Shown: one piece after another, positions 25,131 to 35,565 of the stretch
How positions within the stretch are numbered: the first letter of the stretch is position 1
Layout: each line of letters begins with the position of its first letter
NCBI GenBank assembly: GCA_003996215.1
Contig: QJPP01001807.1
Location: 222,501-286,500, forward strand
Direction: 5' to 3'
DNA length: 64,000 nucleotides
Source of the DNA: Jaltomata sinuosa
Taxonomy: Eukaryota > Streptophyta > Magnoliopsida > Solanales > Solanaceae
The notes under the pieces: model-generated
What the model saw: only the letters and a program-made list of their open reading frames with translations
Told to the model about the DNA's origin: nothing
Database searches by the model: none
Position numbers and translations under genes: made by a program

Positions 25131-25960
25131 CAGAATAGATCTCCTTCCAGATACCCAGCCTATTTTGATTCCTCCTTACAGAATGGCTCCAGTTGTGCTT
25201 AAGGAATTAAAAGATCAGCTGAAAGACCTTCTAGATAAGGGCTTCATCAGACCCAACATCTCTCTATGGGGTGCTCCAGTGTTGTTCATGTGTAAGAAAT
25301 ATGGTTTTCTCAGGATGCGCATGACTACCGTCAGTTGAACAGAGTCACAATTAAGAATAAATATCCCATCCCCAGGATTGATGACTTGTTTGACCAGCTT
25401 CAGGGTGCTAGTTTCTTTTCTATGATAGACCTCAGATACGGCTATTATCAGCTCAGAGTCAAAGATAGTGACATCCCGAAGACAACCTTCAGGACTCGGT
25501 ATGGTCACTATGAATTTGTTGTTACGTCTTTTGGACTAACCAATGCTCCTGCAGCTTTCATGGACTTAATGAACAAGGTGTTCAAATAGTATTTGGACTT
25601 GTTACTCACTGTCTTCATTGATGATATCCTTGTCTATTCTTGAAATGAGGAGGAGCATGCGAATCATTTGAGGGTCATTCTGCAGACTCTCAAAGACCGC
25701 CAATTATTCGCCAAGTTTAGTAAGTTTGAGTTCTGGTTGAAATCAGTTGCTTTTCTTGGTCATGTGGTATCCAACAAAGGGATCTGAATGGATTCTCAAA
25801 AAATTGAGGCAGTAAAGCACTGGCCCAGACCTACCTCTCCGACTGATATCAGGATTTTCTTAGGTTTGGCCGGTTACTACAAGAGGTTCGTTGAAGGATT
25901 TCATCCATAGCTACCCTATTGACCAAGTTGACTCAGAAGAAGGTCAAGTTTCAGTGATAA
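25131..25960 (+). pseudogene. B reverse transcriptase
   Basis: RT motifs in order: [70 protein letters not shown], and the catalytic FIDDIL at about 25617. Breaks include a frameshift before the DYRQLN motif (about 25310-25330), a TAG at 25587 (expected Gln) and a TGA after the FIDD box at about 25639. The linker [15 protein letters not shown] ends the region. It would copy element RNA into DNA. The metal-binding Asp pair is intact but the frame is not. Confidence 0.88.
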
Positions 25961-26520
25961 GATGAGTGTAAGAAAAGTTTCTTAGAACTGAAGACCAGGT
26001 TGACTACAACTCCTGTCTTGACTCTACCAGTGGGTTCAGATGGTTATGTGATTTATTATGATGCATCTAGGGTCGGCCTGGGTTATGTTTTATTGTAGCA
26101 GGGTAAGGTCATAGCTTATGCTTCCAGACAACTTAAGGCCCATGAGAAGAACTACTCAACTCATGACCTTGAGCTTGCAGCAGTTGTGTTTGCCCTAAAG
26201 ATTTGGAGACACTACTTGTATGGTGTTCATATTGATGTGTTCACAGATCATAAGAGCCTCTAGTATGTGTTCACCCAGAAAGAGTTGAATCTTCGTCAGA
26301 GGAGATGGCTTGAGTTCCTCAAAGACTATGATATGAATGTGCCCTACCATTCGGGTAAGGCGAATATAGTGGCTGATGCTCTCATCAGATTGTCTATGGG
26401 TAGCGTGTCACATGTTGAGGAAGAGAAGAAAGAATTAGCTAGAGATGTTCACCGACTTGCTCGCTTAGGAGTTTGCCTTATGGACACGTCTGATGGTGGT
26501 GTGATAATCTAAAATGTATC
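25961..26520 (+). pseudogene. B RNase H
   Basis: [35 protein letters not shown] and VFTDHKSL provide the first Asp, the Glu and the second Asp of the RNase H active site; KANIVADAL supplies the last Asp. Stops fall after YVLL (about 26096) and after DHKSL (26262-26264, expected Gln). An open stretch runs from 26267 to 26512. It would remove RNA from the RNA-DNA hybrid. Confidence 0.85.
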
Positions 26521-27180
26521 AGAATCTTCTTTGGTAGCGGAGGTTAAGGAGAAACAGGATAGTGACCCTATATTTCTTCAGTTGAAGGGTGCAGTTCATC
26601 AGCAGAGAGTTGAGGTTTTCTCCTAAGGTGGAGATGGTGTGCTTCGTTATCAAGGTTACTTATGTGTTCCTAAGGTGGGTGAGTTGAGGTAGTAGATCCT
26701 TATATAAGCCCATAATTCTAGATATTCCATTCACCCAGGTGCCACTAAGATGTACCGTGATCTACAGGAAGTCTATTGGTGGAATGACATAAAGAGGGAC
26801 ATTGCAGATTTTGTAGCTAAGTGTCCCAATTGTCAGCAGGTTAAGGTAGAACATTAGAAACCAGGAGATGTGTCTCATGATATTAGCATTCCTACTTGGA
26901 AGTGGGAAGTGGTCAACATGGATTTCATTATGGGTTTACCTCGTACTCGTAGACATCATGACTCTCTTTGGGTGGTAGTGGACAGAGTCACTAAGTCAGG
27001 TTGCATAGGGTTCCCTTATCTATCATCTCAGATAGAGGTCCTCAGTTCACATCTTATTTCTGGAGATCGTTTCAGAAAGGTCTTGGTACTCAGGTGAATC
27101 TTAGCACAAATTTTCATCCGCAAATGGATGGTCAGGCAGAGCATACTATCCAGACCTTAGAGGACATGTTGAGATCTTGT
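26521..27180 (+). pseudogene. B integrase, with two internal deletions
   Basis: The zinc-binding H-H-C-C region is seen as RYSIHPGATKMYRDL followed by KCPNCQQVKVE (about 26715-26860). The catalytic core starts MDFIMGLPRTRRHHDSLWVV and TKSG, then jumps into IGFPYLSSQIE, read out of frame over the family's HGVPLSIISDRG. This is consistent with loss of about 80 bp between 26999 and 27001. The core continues QFTSYFW and NFHPQMDGQAEHTIQTLEDML. At about 27187 CVIG joins directly to VFLKVSPMKGV, deleting about 0.3 kb relative to E. Integrase inserts the cDNA into the genome; this copy is dead. Confidence 0.85.
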
Positions 27181-27641
27181 GTGATTGGGTTTTCTTGAAG
27201 GTGTCACCCATGAAGGGTGTAATGAGATTTGGCAAGAAAGGAAAGCTCAGTCCCCGATTTGTAGGTCCTTACAGAATCTTGAAGAGGATTGATAATGTGG
27301 CCTATGAGTTAGAGTTGCCAGCAGAACTAGCAGCAGTCCATCCGGTCATTCACATTTCTTTATTGAAGAAGTGTGTTGGTGATTCGACAACGATAGTGCC
27401 TTTAGAGAGTGTGGCTGTGAAGGATAGCCTCACCTATGAGGAGGTTCCAGTTGATATTCTTGACCGTCAGGTTCGTAGGTTAGGAAATAAGGAGGTCGCT
27501 TCAATAAACTTTTTGTGGAGGAATCAGTCCGTAGAGGGAGCTACTTGGGAAGCAGAAGCAGCCATGATGGCCAAGTACCCTCACCTCTTTTCTTCCGATT
27601 CAGTTTCAGCTTTTGGTAATCTTTCCTCTCTAGTCTCTTAG
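27181..27641 (+). pseudogene. B integrase C-terminus and chromodomain
   Basis: Open from 27177 to 27641 (154 codons). VSPMKGVMRFGKKGKLSPRF with GPYRILKRI is the conserved C-terminal GPY/F module of integrase. EVPVDILDRQVRRLGNKEV and then FLWRNQSVEGATWEAEA form a chromodomain, the chromatin-targeting tail that defines chromoviruses. It ends at the TAG about 0.2 kb before the PPT. Confidence 0.9.
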
Positions 27642-27805
27642 TTTACTCTTGTGTAATTGAGTCTCAGTACCTTGTTCCCTCAGTTATCCTTGCATTTCAG
27701 CATATTTGCATGTTCATGGAACTCAGTCCAGTTAGATATCAGTTTCTAGTACTCAGTTGGTAGGGATTGCAGCTCTTTCCCTCCAAACTCAGCTTGTTTA
27801 GTCTT

Positions 27806-27839
27806 CATTCGAGGACGAATGATCCGAAGGGGGAGATAT
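27806..27839 (+). other. B pre-PPT hairpin and polypurine tract
   Basis: CATTCG (27806-27811), AGGA loop and CGAATG (27816-27821) form a perfect 6-bp stem. The GAAGGGGGAGA polypurine tract follows, then the LTR at 27840. The PPT primes plus-strand synthesis. C, D and E have the same arrangement. Confidence 0.8.
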
Positions 27840-27911
27840 TATAACACTCCAGAACTTCCAGCCCAGACGTAGCTCAGAAAACCAGAAGAAAAATATTTTT
27901 CCAATTGTCAG

Positions 27912-28270
27912 CAGGAATCACGAGTTGAACCCACGACCCGTGGAAGTTTCCACGAGTCATGGAATGGATTCATGGAATTAGATCAGAAAACTGTTAATGT
28001 CTCTGAGAACCATGATTGGGATCTACAGACCATGGAAGGATCCACGAGCCGTGAACCCAAGTCATGGAACCAGACCTGAGGCCAGCCATTTCTTTGAGAA
28101 CTACGAATGAGTTCTATGGACCGTGAAAGGTTCCACAGGTTGTGAACCCAAGTCGTGGGACTCAGACCCACAGCTAGACAAAAAGGTCCAAGAACCATGA
28201 TAGGGTTCCACGAGCCATGGAAGTTTCCACGAGTCATGGAACCCATCCGTGAAACCTGAGTCGTGAATTT
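27912..28270 (+). repeat. CCACGA-TCGTGG palindrome cluster in B U3
   Basis: More than ten partly palindromic copies around CCACGA(n)TCGTGG, e.g. CCACGACCCGTGG at 27931-27943 and TTCCACGAGTCATGGAA just after; many later copies carry CG to TG or CA changes. Equivalent clusters occur in both E LTRs and in G. Confidence 0.85.
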
Positions 28271-29365
28271 CAACAGTTTTCTTTTAAATTTTCCTGGGGG
28301 AATTCCAAACTTTTCCTACCTCTTTTAATGCCTAAGATACATTGTTTTGACTACTCTAAGCCAAATTAATTAGTCCGAAACTACCTAAAACCTCTATTCT
28401 CCAAAATATCATCAGACTTAGAAAGAAAAGAAGAGAACGAGGACACTGTTTTCTCTCAAGAACAGGCAGAGGTCTTCTTCAAGTTCAGCCCCAAAATCCA
28501 AAGGATTTCTCCATAGTTTCTTATCCAGGTATGTGGATTTCACTAGTGGGTTCCTTTCACCCATTAGGTCCCTAGAATTCTGCCAGTTCTTCAGTTCTCC
28601 ATGAATTTATTCAGACCTAGGGTTCCTAAATCTTAGGGATTAATTGTGATTCAAATTCTACTGCTTATATTGATATTTATTTCATATTTCTTGGAGAATT
28701 AGCATAGTCATGTATGGAACTCAGAAACCCTAGCTTGTGTAAATTTCAGTATTTCATAGATTATGCTTGTTAGGCAGATTAGTTAGACAATCATGCTGCA
28801 AAAATTTGAATGCCATATCTTTCAGTATTTGTATATTGCATTCTCAGATTATATCAGTGTTTTGAGCTATCCAGTACTACCGTTGCATTTTTAACTTTAT
28901 ATTCAGTCGGGAGTAAACTTAGCACAAAACGGACGAAGGGATGAAGGTTCACCTGCCAGTTCAGGCTGAGACCTTTAGTAGCAATCCCTGAGTCCAAGAA
29001 CTACGGCACCACCGTAGGTTCTAAAGGGGTCACCCGTCAGATTAGGCTTGACACACTTGTCCCTTATGAACATCAGTTAGTGTATCCACGTCAGACTTGT
29101 TCGTACCCTTGGCAAGGTATGAATTCCCTTCCATCCAGGGTTACAAGTTGGCCTCATTGTTAGCTCAACTTGGGGTATGTCGGTTAATAGTATCTCCCAC
29201 AGTCAGACTCATATTGCATTGACCTTATATTCAGTTCAACATGTGATATACTCATGATAATTATTTGGTCATTGCATCTCAGCTTACTTCTTAGTTTATG
29301 CTTATATATATATATTTCTATGTTCAGTTATTATGTTGTTCAACTTTGTCCATATCCTGCATGCT

Positions 29366-29420
29366 CAGTACATTCAAAGTACTGATGCATACTTTTGTGC
29401 TACATCATTTTATGATGTAG
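29366..29420 (+). other. Double hairpin module in B 3' LTR
   Basis: CAGTAC (29366-29371) pairs with GTACTG (29379-29384). CTACATCA (29400-29407) pairs perfectly with TGATGTAG (29413-29420). It lies about 440-490 bp before the LTR end, as in C, D and E. Confidence 0.55.
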
Positions 29421-29859
29421 GTTCAGGCGCTCAGCATCCAGACCATGCTTAGTTCGACTCCCAGTCCAAACTCAACAGCTTCATTGGTGAGTCCTCAAAG
29501 TTCAAGGACGATAGACATGCTTTACTTTTCAGTCTTTATATTTCCATTTTCAGATTGTTAGAGTTAGCTGTGGGTATGTCCTAGCAACTCATATCTGTTA
29601 GAGGCTTTCAGACATAGACTATATTCAGCTTGAGTTGTAAGTGTTATTTTCAGACTTCATTATACTCTCTTATATATTTTATATACTCAGACATATTTGG
29701 GTTTTGCCCCACTTCAGACATTAAATTGTTTTTCAGCTTTCGCACAATATATACTTTTATCTTGAGATTGTATAGATATGCCATGCCATGAGTTAGCTTG
29801 GGGTCACTTTTCACACTAAGCATCGTGCTGCATCTAGGGGGTAGCCTCAGCGCATGACA

Positions 29860-30460
29860 GGGTCGATGCGGATGTGTATTGATTATCGGCAGTTGAATAA
29901 GGTGACAATGAAGAATAGGTATCCGATGCCGAGGATTGATGACTTGTTTGATCAGCTTCAGGGTTCAGCCGTGTTTTCAAAGATTGATTTGAGGTTTGGC
30001 TACCATCAGTTGAGGATTAGGGCGGAGGACATCCCTAAGACAGCATTCAGGACACGCTATGGTCATTATGAGTTCGTGGTAATGTCTTTTGGGTTGACTA
30101 ATTCCCCTGCAGCTTTCATGGACTTGATGCATAGGGTGCTTAGACCGTATTTGGATATGTTTGTGATAGTCTTCATTGATGACATTCTGATATACTCCCG
30201 GAGTAGAGATGAGCATGAGCAACACTTGAGAACAGTACTTTAGACTTTGAAAGATCATTAGCTTTATGCCAAGTTCTCAAAGTATGAGTTTTGGCTTTAG
30301 TCAGTTGCATTCCTAGGGCACGTGGTGTCTAAGGATGGGATTAGAGTTGATCCGAGTAAGATTTCAGCGGTTCATGATTGGCCTAGACCGACTACTCCTA
30401 CCGAGGTTCGCAGCTTTGTTAGGTTAGCTGGGTACTACAGATGGTTCGTTGAGGGATTTT
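29860..30460 (+). pseudogene. A3 reverse transcriptase, right-hand part
   Basis: Resumes inside RT with [19 protein letters not shown], then [39 protein letters not shown] and the [11 protein letters not shown] box, open to a TAG at 30241-30243. Two more stops follow (about 30259 and 30298). The text ends [11 protein letters not shown] at about 30460. The A3 fragment begins exactly at the end of the B 3' LTR, so B inserted here. The N-terminal RT portion is missing. It would be the polymerase of the A family. Confidence 0.88.
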
Positions 30461-30978
30461 CTTTAACCAACTTTAGGCCAACTTTTCCAAAATGGAACTC
30501 CATGGCCTAAAACAAGTCCAAAAACCTCAAAACCCAAATCAAAGGTCCCTCTAGCCCAAATTCAACATTCCAAAGCTAAAAGTGCTGATGAAATTTCTAT
30601 CCGAGGCTGTCTTCTCTGAATGTTGACCAAAGTCAAACTCTTAAGTTCAACTAGCCAGAAAACATAAAAAGCAACACAAACTAAACCAAAAGCTCCCAGA
30701 CACTGGCCAAGGGTCTATTTAGAATAAAATCCATGATCTGGAGCTAATAGAACTATTGAAAATTAATTCTGAGCATGTTTACCAAGAATATTGATTGAAG
30801 TCAATGATTACTTAAGTTTAAGCTCTAAAATACGGAAACGACCATAAAGACCAAAAGAACGGCTAAGGCATGAATCACCAGTCCCAGCAAGCCATAAATA
30901 ACTTGGGGCTACTACAGGCAAGCTCTAATAGTACAAGGAAAGCATAAATACGGGAATGACCTCAATAGTCAAGAACAC
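30461..30978 (-). repeat. Antisense A-type LTR fragment
   Basis: Reverse complement reads TTATGGCTTGCTGGGACTGG and related blocks of the A-family LTR start, in the same order as 9830-10230. It is diverged from both A LTRs, so it is a related subfamily or an old copy. It joins the forward A3 RT at about 30461. Confidence 0.75.
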
Positions 30979-30984
30979 AGGACC

Positions 30985-31228
30985 ATAACATGTTCTCTAG
31001 GACCTGAATAGTCCTCTCAGACTGGCCATCTATCTGAGGGTGAAATATAGTAATAAGTTGAACCTCTGTACCTAACTCTCGCTGAATAGTCCTCTAAAAC
31101 TGAGATGTGAACTGAGTGTTATGGTATAAAATAATAGATGATGAGACCCCATGCAAATGAATAATCTCATGAAGGTAAATCTGAGCCAACCTCTCTGCAC
31201 TGTAGGAAGAATGAACCGGCAGGAAGTG
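30985..31228 (-). pseudogene. Antisense Ty3/gypsy integrase fragment
   Basis: Reverse translation gives ERLAQIYLHEIIHLHGVSSS, then NTQFTSQF, a stop, RTIQRELGTEVQL, and HPQIDGQSERTIQVLENML. This is the integrase core, containing the region of the second catalytic Asp (here Asn in NTQFTS) and the Glu after GQSE. It runs straight into the LTR fragment at 30978 without a C-terminal domain or PPT. It is a deletion derivative in the orientation opposite to its neighbours. Confidence 0.82.
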
Positions 31229-31230
31229 TG

Positions 31231-32199
31231 TGTAACACCCCAAAAATTCTAAGCTAAGATTCGAACCATTCTTTATATGTGGTTAGACCCACAACCGATG
31301 AATTTGCATGTTTATATACTTGGTCTTTGCATACGCTTATACCTTTCAGCTTGCATTCAGTACAGTATATCATTATTTTCAATATGTTCAGTATAAGAAA
31401 CTCCCTAAGGATTTACTTTAAATATGACTTTTGGCATGACTCATGATTTTCAGCTCAGTTGCACTATTTCATGATTTACAAACATAGTTCATTCTTTTAG
31501 TATATGGATCTCCAAGTAATGGTTTTTCATATGTTTAAATATCATGATCTAACATTTATAGTTCAGAAACATGATTTACACTCTCTTCAACCAAAGATCT
31601 TATATTCTATAGTTTGACTTATGCATTCCCAAATGTCTATGCTAAGTTCGGTTTTCCATTATGCTTTCAGTATATATACATATTTTCTCAAGATTTCAAA
31701 GTTAGTGCATTATCTCACATGCTCAGTATATTCAAAGTACTGACCGTATACATTTCTTGTGCTGCATTATTTAATGATGTAGGTTTTAGTGCTAGCTCCC
31801 AGGATCATGGTCAGACAGATCGCAACTTTCAGTCAGCAGGGGATGAGTTCTCCTTATTCGGGAACTCCAGTCAGTAGAAATCATAGCAGTTGGTTTTCAA
31901 TTTTTATATATTGATTAGAGATAGTTGAGGGTGATGTCCTAGCTAACTTTAGTCAATGTTAATAGAGGCTTCATAGACAGACATACAATCAATTAGTTGT
32001 ATCAGTTTTCAAATGCTTTTGTATCTCAGTTTATGAAAGTTTATTTTGTTATAATATTTTGTTATAGCTCAACATATTTCAGCTTCCGCATTATCTTTCA
32101 GTCTATATCTCAGCAGTATGCTAGGCCATGGATTAACTTGGGGTCACTTGTGACTCTAAGCACTATATCGCATCCAGGGTGTAGGCTTGGGGCATGACA
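31231..32199 (+). repeat. C1 LTR with a large internal deletion
   Basis: Starts TGTAACACCCCAAAAATTC and ends GGCATGACA. After GATGAATTT (about 31305) it jumps to GCATGTTTATATACTTGG, which in C2 lies about 1.64 kb downstream. The missing piece includes the palindrome cluster and the donor-like site. The double hairpin (31723-31782) is retained. Confidence 0.85.
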
Positions 32200-33322
32200 A
32201 ACTTGGTATCAAAGCCCAGAGTTCAAGTGTCATAGGGTGTACGTGAAGCCGTGTCTAGTAGAGTCTTGATTATGGGTGTGTTGTGCACCACATTTATAAT
32301 CAGGAGGCTACAGGGCATTTAGGAAATATTTTCCTTCTTTCATACTCCAAATCGTGCAGTAGAACCATTCCATCAGAAACATATGCAGATTCGTGCATTA
32401 ATCCAATTCCTCCAATCATGCCCTATCTTCGAGGTTATGGAAACAGTAAAGTTCAGATCCCTATTAGTGAGGTGCTCTCATATAGAGCCATCAAAAAGTT
32501 GAGAGACTACACTAGGGCTTAAGAGGAGCCCACTAGTGTGTAAAGTCTACTAATCCAAAAGCATGTATCATTTTCCATTCATGAAGATTGAGACTGTAAT
32601 AGAATGTGCTCTCAGACCCTCTTCCAGAAACATTACTATGAATAGAGCCTTAGCCAAAAAGTATGGTTTCCTAAGCATTTGGGTAGTACAATCACTCAAG
32701 AGTTAGTGTGAATCGAGGTGTTATGAGCCATAAGTAGCAGAATGACCCCAAATCCAGGTGTATGAATTTTGAAGTATAGTAACTATAAGATGGGGGTGGT
32801 GATGCTAGTCTTATCAAATTGACCTAGTAGGCTTGACCTAACATGTGCAAAGATTTTAGTTGATTAACTTGTCATAAAGTGTGGTGGTGCAGGTATGATG
32901 TATACGTGACCCCTAGATAAATCAAAATTTTTTGACTAAGTCATGAGATAAAGAAGAGCCTTAAACAATAGAAAGATAGATGTGTACCCAGAGTAGTATG
33001 TTTTTGCATGATATTCAGAGATTTTATGGTATTATGTGTGACTAGTTTAGAAATTCTCAGGTTGTTGATTATGGAGAAGGCTAAGTGTATATTATATGGT
33101 GTTCATAGAAATGAATTTAGATGAGTATAGATATACGATGTTGAGACCCTTAGTATGGTTTTGATTCAGTCATTTTGGGTGGATATGAACTTAGAGGTAC
33201 GATGTTAGTAGACTATTAAGAGAAGGTCAGCTTGTTAAGTGTTAGAAAAAGTGGTTATAAATACCCGTAAGAGTATGAGTCCTCTAGTGTTAGCCTTAAG
33301 GGCGAGATCAGCCCCAACGGGC
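32200..33322 (+). other. C internal region I1, left part
   Basis: PBS and post-PBS leader similar to B, D and E for about 130 bp, then sequence with no recognisable gag or pol. It is colinear with 51937-53055 of I2. Its longest open stretches are not conserved between the two copies. It ends at the D target site CGGGC (33318-33322). Confidence 0.75.
32204..32221 (+). other. C1 primer binding site
   Basis: TGGTATCAAAGC four bases after the C1 LTR end, an initiator tRNA-Met-type PBS. The second internal copy has a mutated version (TACTATTAGAGC near 51941). Confidence 0.85.
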
Positions 33323-33739
33323 TGTAATACCCCAAGTGTTTTAAGGTTAACCTTCGTCCCGTATCAAGGTCTTGTGAGCCTAAATTTGAGAATTTTATTC
33401 ACATCACGCGTATTTGAAAATATTTGATTGAGAAGTTAAATTTGGTAAAAGGTTATTTTTTTATTGCCTTCTTAAAATATTTTCAATATTTATGAAAAGT
33501 TTTTTTGTTACGACATATCTGTGTATGTATTTATTTTACTAGGGTTTTATACGTTATTAATATTTTAACGGAGATAGTAAGTCTAGTTATGTGGAAAACA
33601 AATACTATTGTATATAGAAGACTTTATTCCAAATAATTTTCTAATAATTGTGGTATATTGAAAATATTATATGTATTTTATTATGAACTTATGGAATATC
33701 TGAATACTTACATAATGGGTTTAAATTAGTCTTGGTATG

Positions 33740-33765
33740 CCACCTCCACTTCCACGTGGAGGTGG
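33740..33765 (+). promoter_or_regulatory. G-box-centred inverted repeat in D U3
   Basis: CCACCTCCAC (33740-33749) and GTGGAGGTGG (33756-33765) are perfect 10-bp arms. The junction holds CACGTG (33753-33758), the plant G-box core. The 3' LTR copy at 36222-36247 has one arm mismatch. It lies about 420 bp into the LTR. Confidence 0.7.
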
Positions 33766-34698
33766 AAGGAGTGGGCCACATTTTTTAAAGTTTGGCATGG
33801 CTTGCCACTTGTCCCACTTAGCATAAGTCACAATTTTGCAACTCATTTTTTTGTTCTCTTACATATCCTCTCAGATTTTATTTTCCTTACTTTCAATTTT
33901 TAAATTATTCTCTTTTTCTTCCATTTGATATTTTACTCATTTGACAATTATGAGTTCCTAAGCTAATCAAATTGTCATAGTTTCCAGATCACTTGATCAA
34001 CATGAGAATTGATATCATGGACGATATGGTGTCTAAACAACCATGTGACATGATATGTCTATATTTTTTTTGTGTTTTCCATTTCCAACCAAACTTTCAT
34101 GTCCAGATTACTCAGTGAAGGCTCGTGCTAGTAGTATCTCTAGGTTTTATTACTTTATTTTCCCCTCAATTGTTTGGGAGAAGTAATATTTTCTGGGTTA
34201 CGTCCCATGATTTCTCCATTATTTTCTTAACCATTGTATCGTGTGGGTTTTGAATTGTAGCAAATCATAAGTTTTGGCTGAAGGGAACAGGTAGACGGAG
34301 ACCGTGATAGCTTCATAAACTAGTATTGGTATAAAAAGGCTATTTTATTTTTTTGGCATGATTCCTTACGATTTAAAATCTTTGTATATATCGTGCTATC
34401 GAAGAGTCGATTATTAAATGTCTCTAAATTGTTATTGGTGTTATTCTCATTAAAACTCATATTTAATAATGTTGGTTTAAGTGTTAAGTTGAAAGAATGT
34501 GGTGGTATATTTGTGGCTATCAGATTATGGTGATTGTTGGATTAATTGTGGTGTTATCGTTGTGGTTGTAAGAAGGTACGGTGGTTCTTGGCTACTTGGG
34601 GCTTCCTTAAAAGCTTGTATAGTATTGTATTATATGTTGCATATTTCATCATATTTTATTACATTTTGATTGCGATTGCCTAGAGGGCTCACGAAAAC

Positions 34699-34880
34699 CT
34701 GTAAGGCGTGAGATCTGTCCGCATGGTTGAGCCCATGGCTTTGTGATAATCTGTAAGGCGTGAGACCCTTCCGCATGGTCGAGCCCATGGCATTCTGAGG
34801 ACCTGTAAGGCGTGAGTATTTTTTCGCATGGCCTCCCTTGAGTATTGCTCTCCCGTAAGGCGTGAGTTTGTTCCGTAGGT
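34699..34880 (+). repeat. 52-bp repeats in D 5' LTR
   Basis: CTGTAAGGCGTGAG recurs at 34699, 34751 and 34803 and as CCGTAAGGCGTGAG at 34853 (spacing 52, 52, 50), each followed by a Py-rich spacer and usually CCGCATGG. Confidence 0.9.
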
Positions 34881-35565
34881 TAAGCCTTTGTATTGTGTTG
34901 TTCATCTTGCATTTGCATTCATATGTTATGGTTGTTGTGGTTAGCTGTATCTTGAGTTTCATAGGCGATGAGTGGTCGAGGTTGTGGTTGTTGTGGGGTC
35001 TGGAGTAGGGGAAGGTAAGGTAGTGTTAGGCTGACATTGTGTCGATACAGGTTGTGGACGAAATATTGGTATTCTTCCTATTTTAACTTTTTTCCTATTG
35101 TGGTTTTAGTTTTGGGTTATGTTGTTTCTCTTATTCTGTCGCCTTACATATTCAGTACATTTTTTCGTACTGACGTCCTATTGCTTGTGGGGCGCTGCAT
35201 TCATGCCTGCAAATTATCAGGTAGATAATGGTCCTGATTGTGTGTGGTCAAGTTCAGCTGATGGTTGGTGCGCTTTGTTTATTCTAGAGTTGTTGAACCT
35301 AGAGTGTTCCTTGGTTTTGTTTTGGTAATAGGTATGTTGGGGCCCTTTCCCGACTCGTGGTTAGCAATTTTTCATCTTAGAGGCTTGTAGGTATCTGTTG
35401 TGGGTCTGAGAGTCAGTTTTAGCCTGGCGGTTTTTGGATTATATATTTGTTATATTTGAGTTTGATTCCATTGTGTTTCATTTTGTTTGGTTTGGTTTCT
35501 ATTGGTTCGCTCGATCAAGTGAGGCACAAGGTGCCAGTTGCGCCTCCCTGAGTTGGTGCGTGAAA

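Larger units (their letters stand above)
21661..29859 (+). mobile_element. Ty3/gypsy chromovirus B, nested in A3
   Basis: LTRs at 21661-23140 (left-truncated) and 27840-29859, initiator tRNA-Met PBS, gag, protease, RT, RNase H, integrase and C-terminal chromodomain in the usual order, then a PPT. Chromodomain and sequence style place it in the Tekay/Del-like chromoviruses (inference from motifs). Many stops and at least two internal deletions inactivate it. It sits inside A3 pol: A3 protease lies to its left, and A3 RT resumes at 29860. Confidence 0.92.
27840..29859 (+). repeat. B 3' LTR, 2.0 kb
   Basis: Starts TATAACACTCC (normal TG changed to TA) after the PPT and ends AGCGCATGACA. It contains a dense CCACGA..TCGTGG cluster at 27912-28265, the AG|GTATGTGGA donor-like site near 28528, the CTACG..CGTAG hairpin at 29001 and the double hairpin at 29366-29420. 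Confidence 0.9.
16072..30460 (+). mobile_element. Ty3/gypsy element A3, split by element B
   Basis: A-family element with 5' LTR (16072-19478), PBS, gag, protease, then after the nested B element (21661-29859) an RT segment ending near 30460. RNase H, integrase and 3' LTR in forward orientation are missing. Between the protease end (about 21660) and the RT start (29860) roughly 100 codons expected in this family are lost. The RT is closest by eye to plant chromovirus RT. A3 is the oldest layer here because B lies inside it. Confidence 0.85.
33323..35565 (+). repeat. D 5' LTR
   Basis: Starts TGTAATACCCC and ends GCGTGAAA (normal terminal CA mutated to AA). It contains an inverted repeat with a G-box at 33740, four 52-bp repeats from 34699 and the double hairpin at 35153-35211. 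By eye it is roughly 90 percent or more identical to the 3' LTR. Confidence 0.92.

Noticed and set aside
27912..28270. CCACGA clusters as a satellite repeat
   Set aside because: Words are irregularly spaced and restricted to one LTR position, not a head-to-tail array.
34699..34880. Regularly spaced repeats as a CRISPR array
   Set aside because: Plant nuclear LTR; cores are 14 bp, the spacing is repeated in both LTRs and no cas genes exist.
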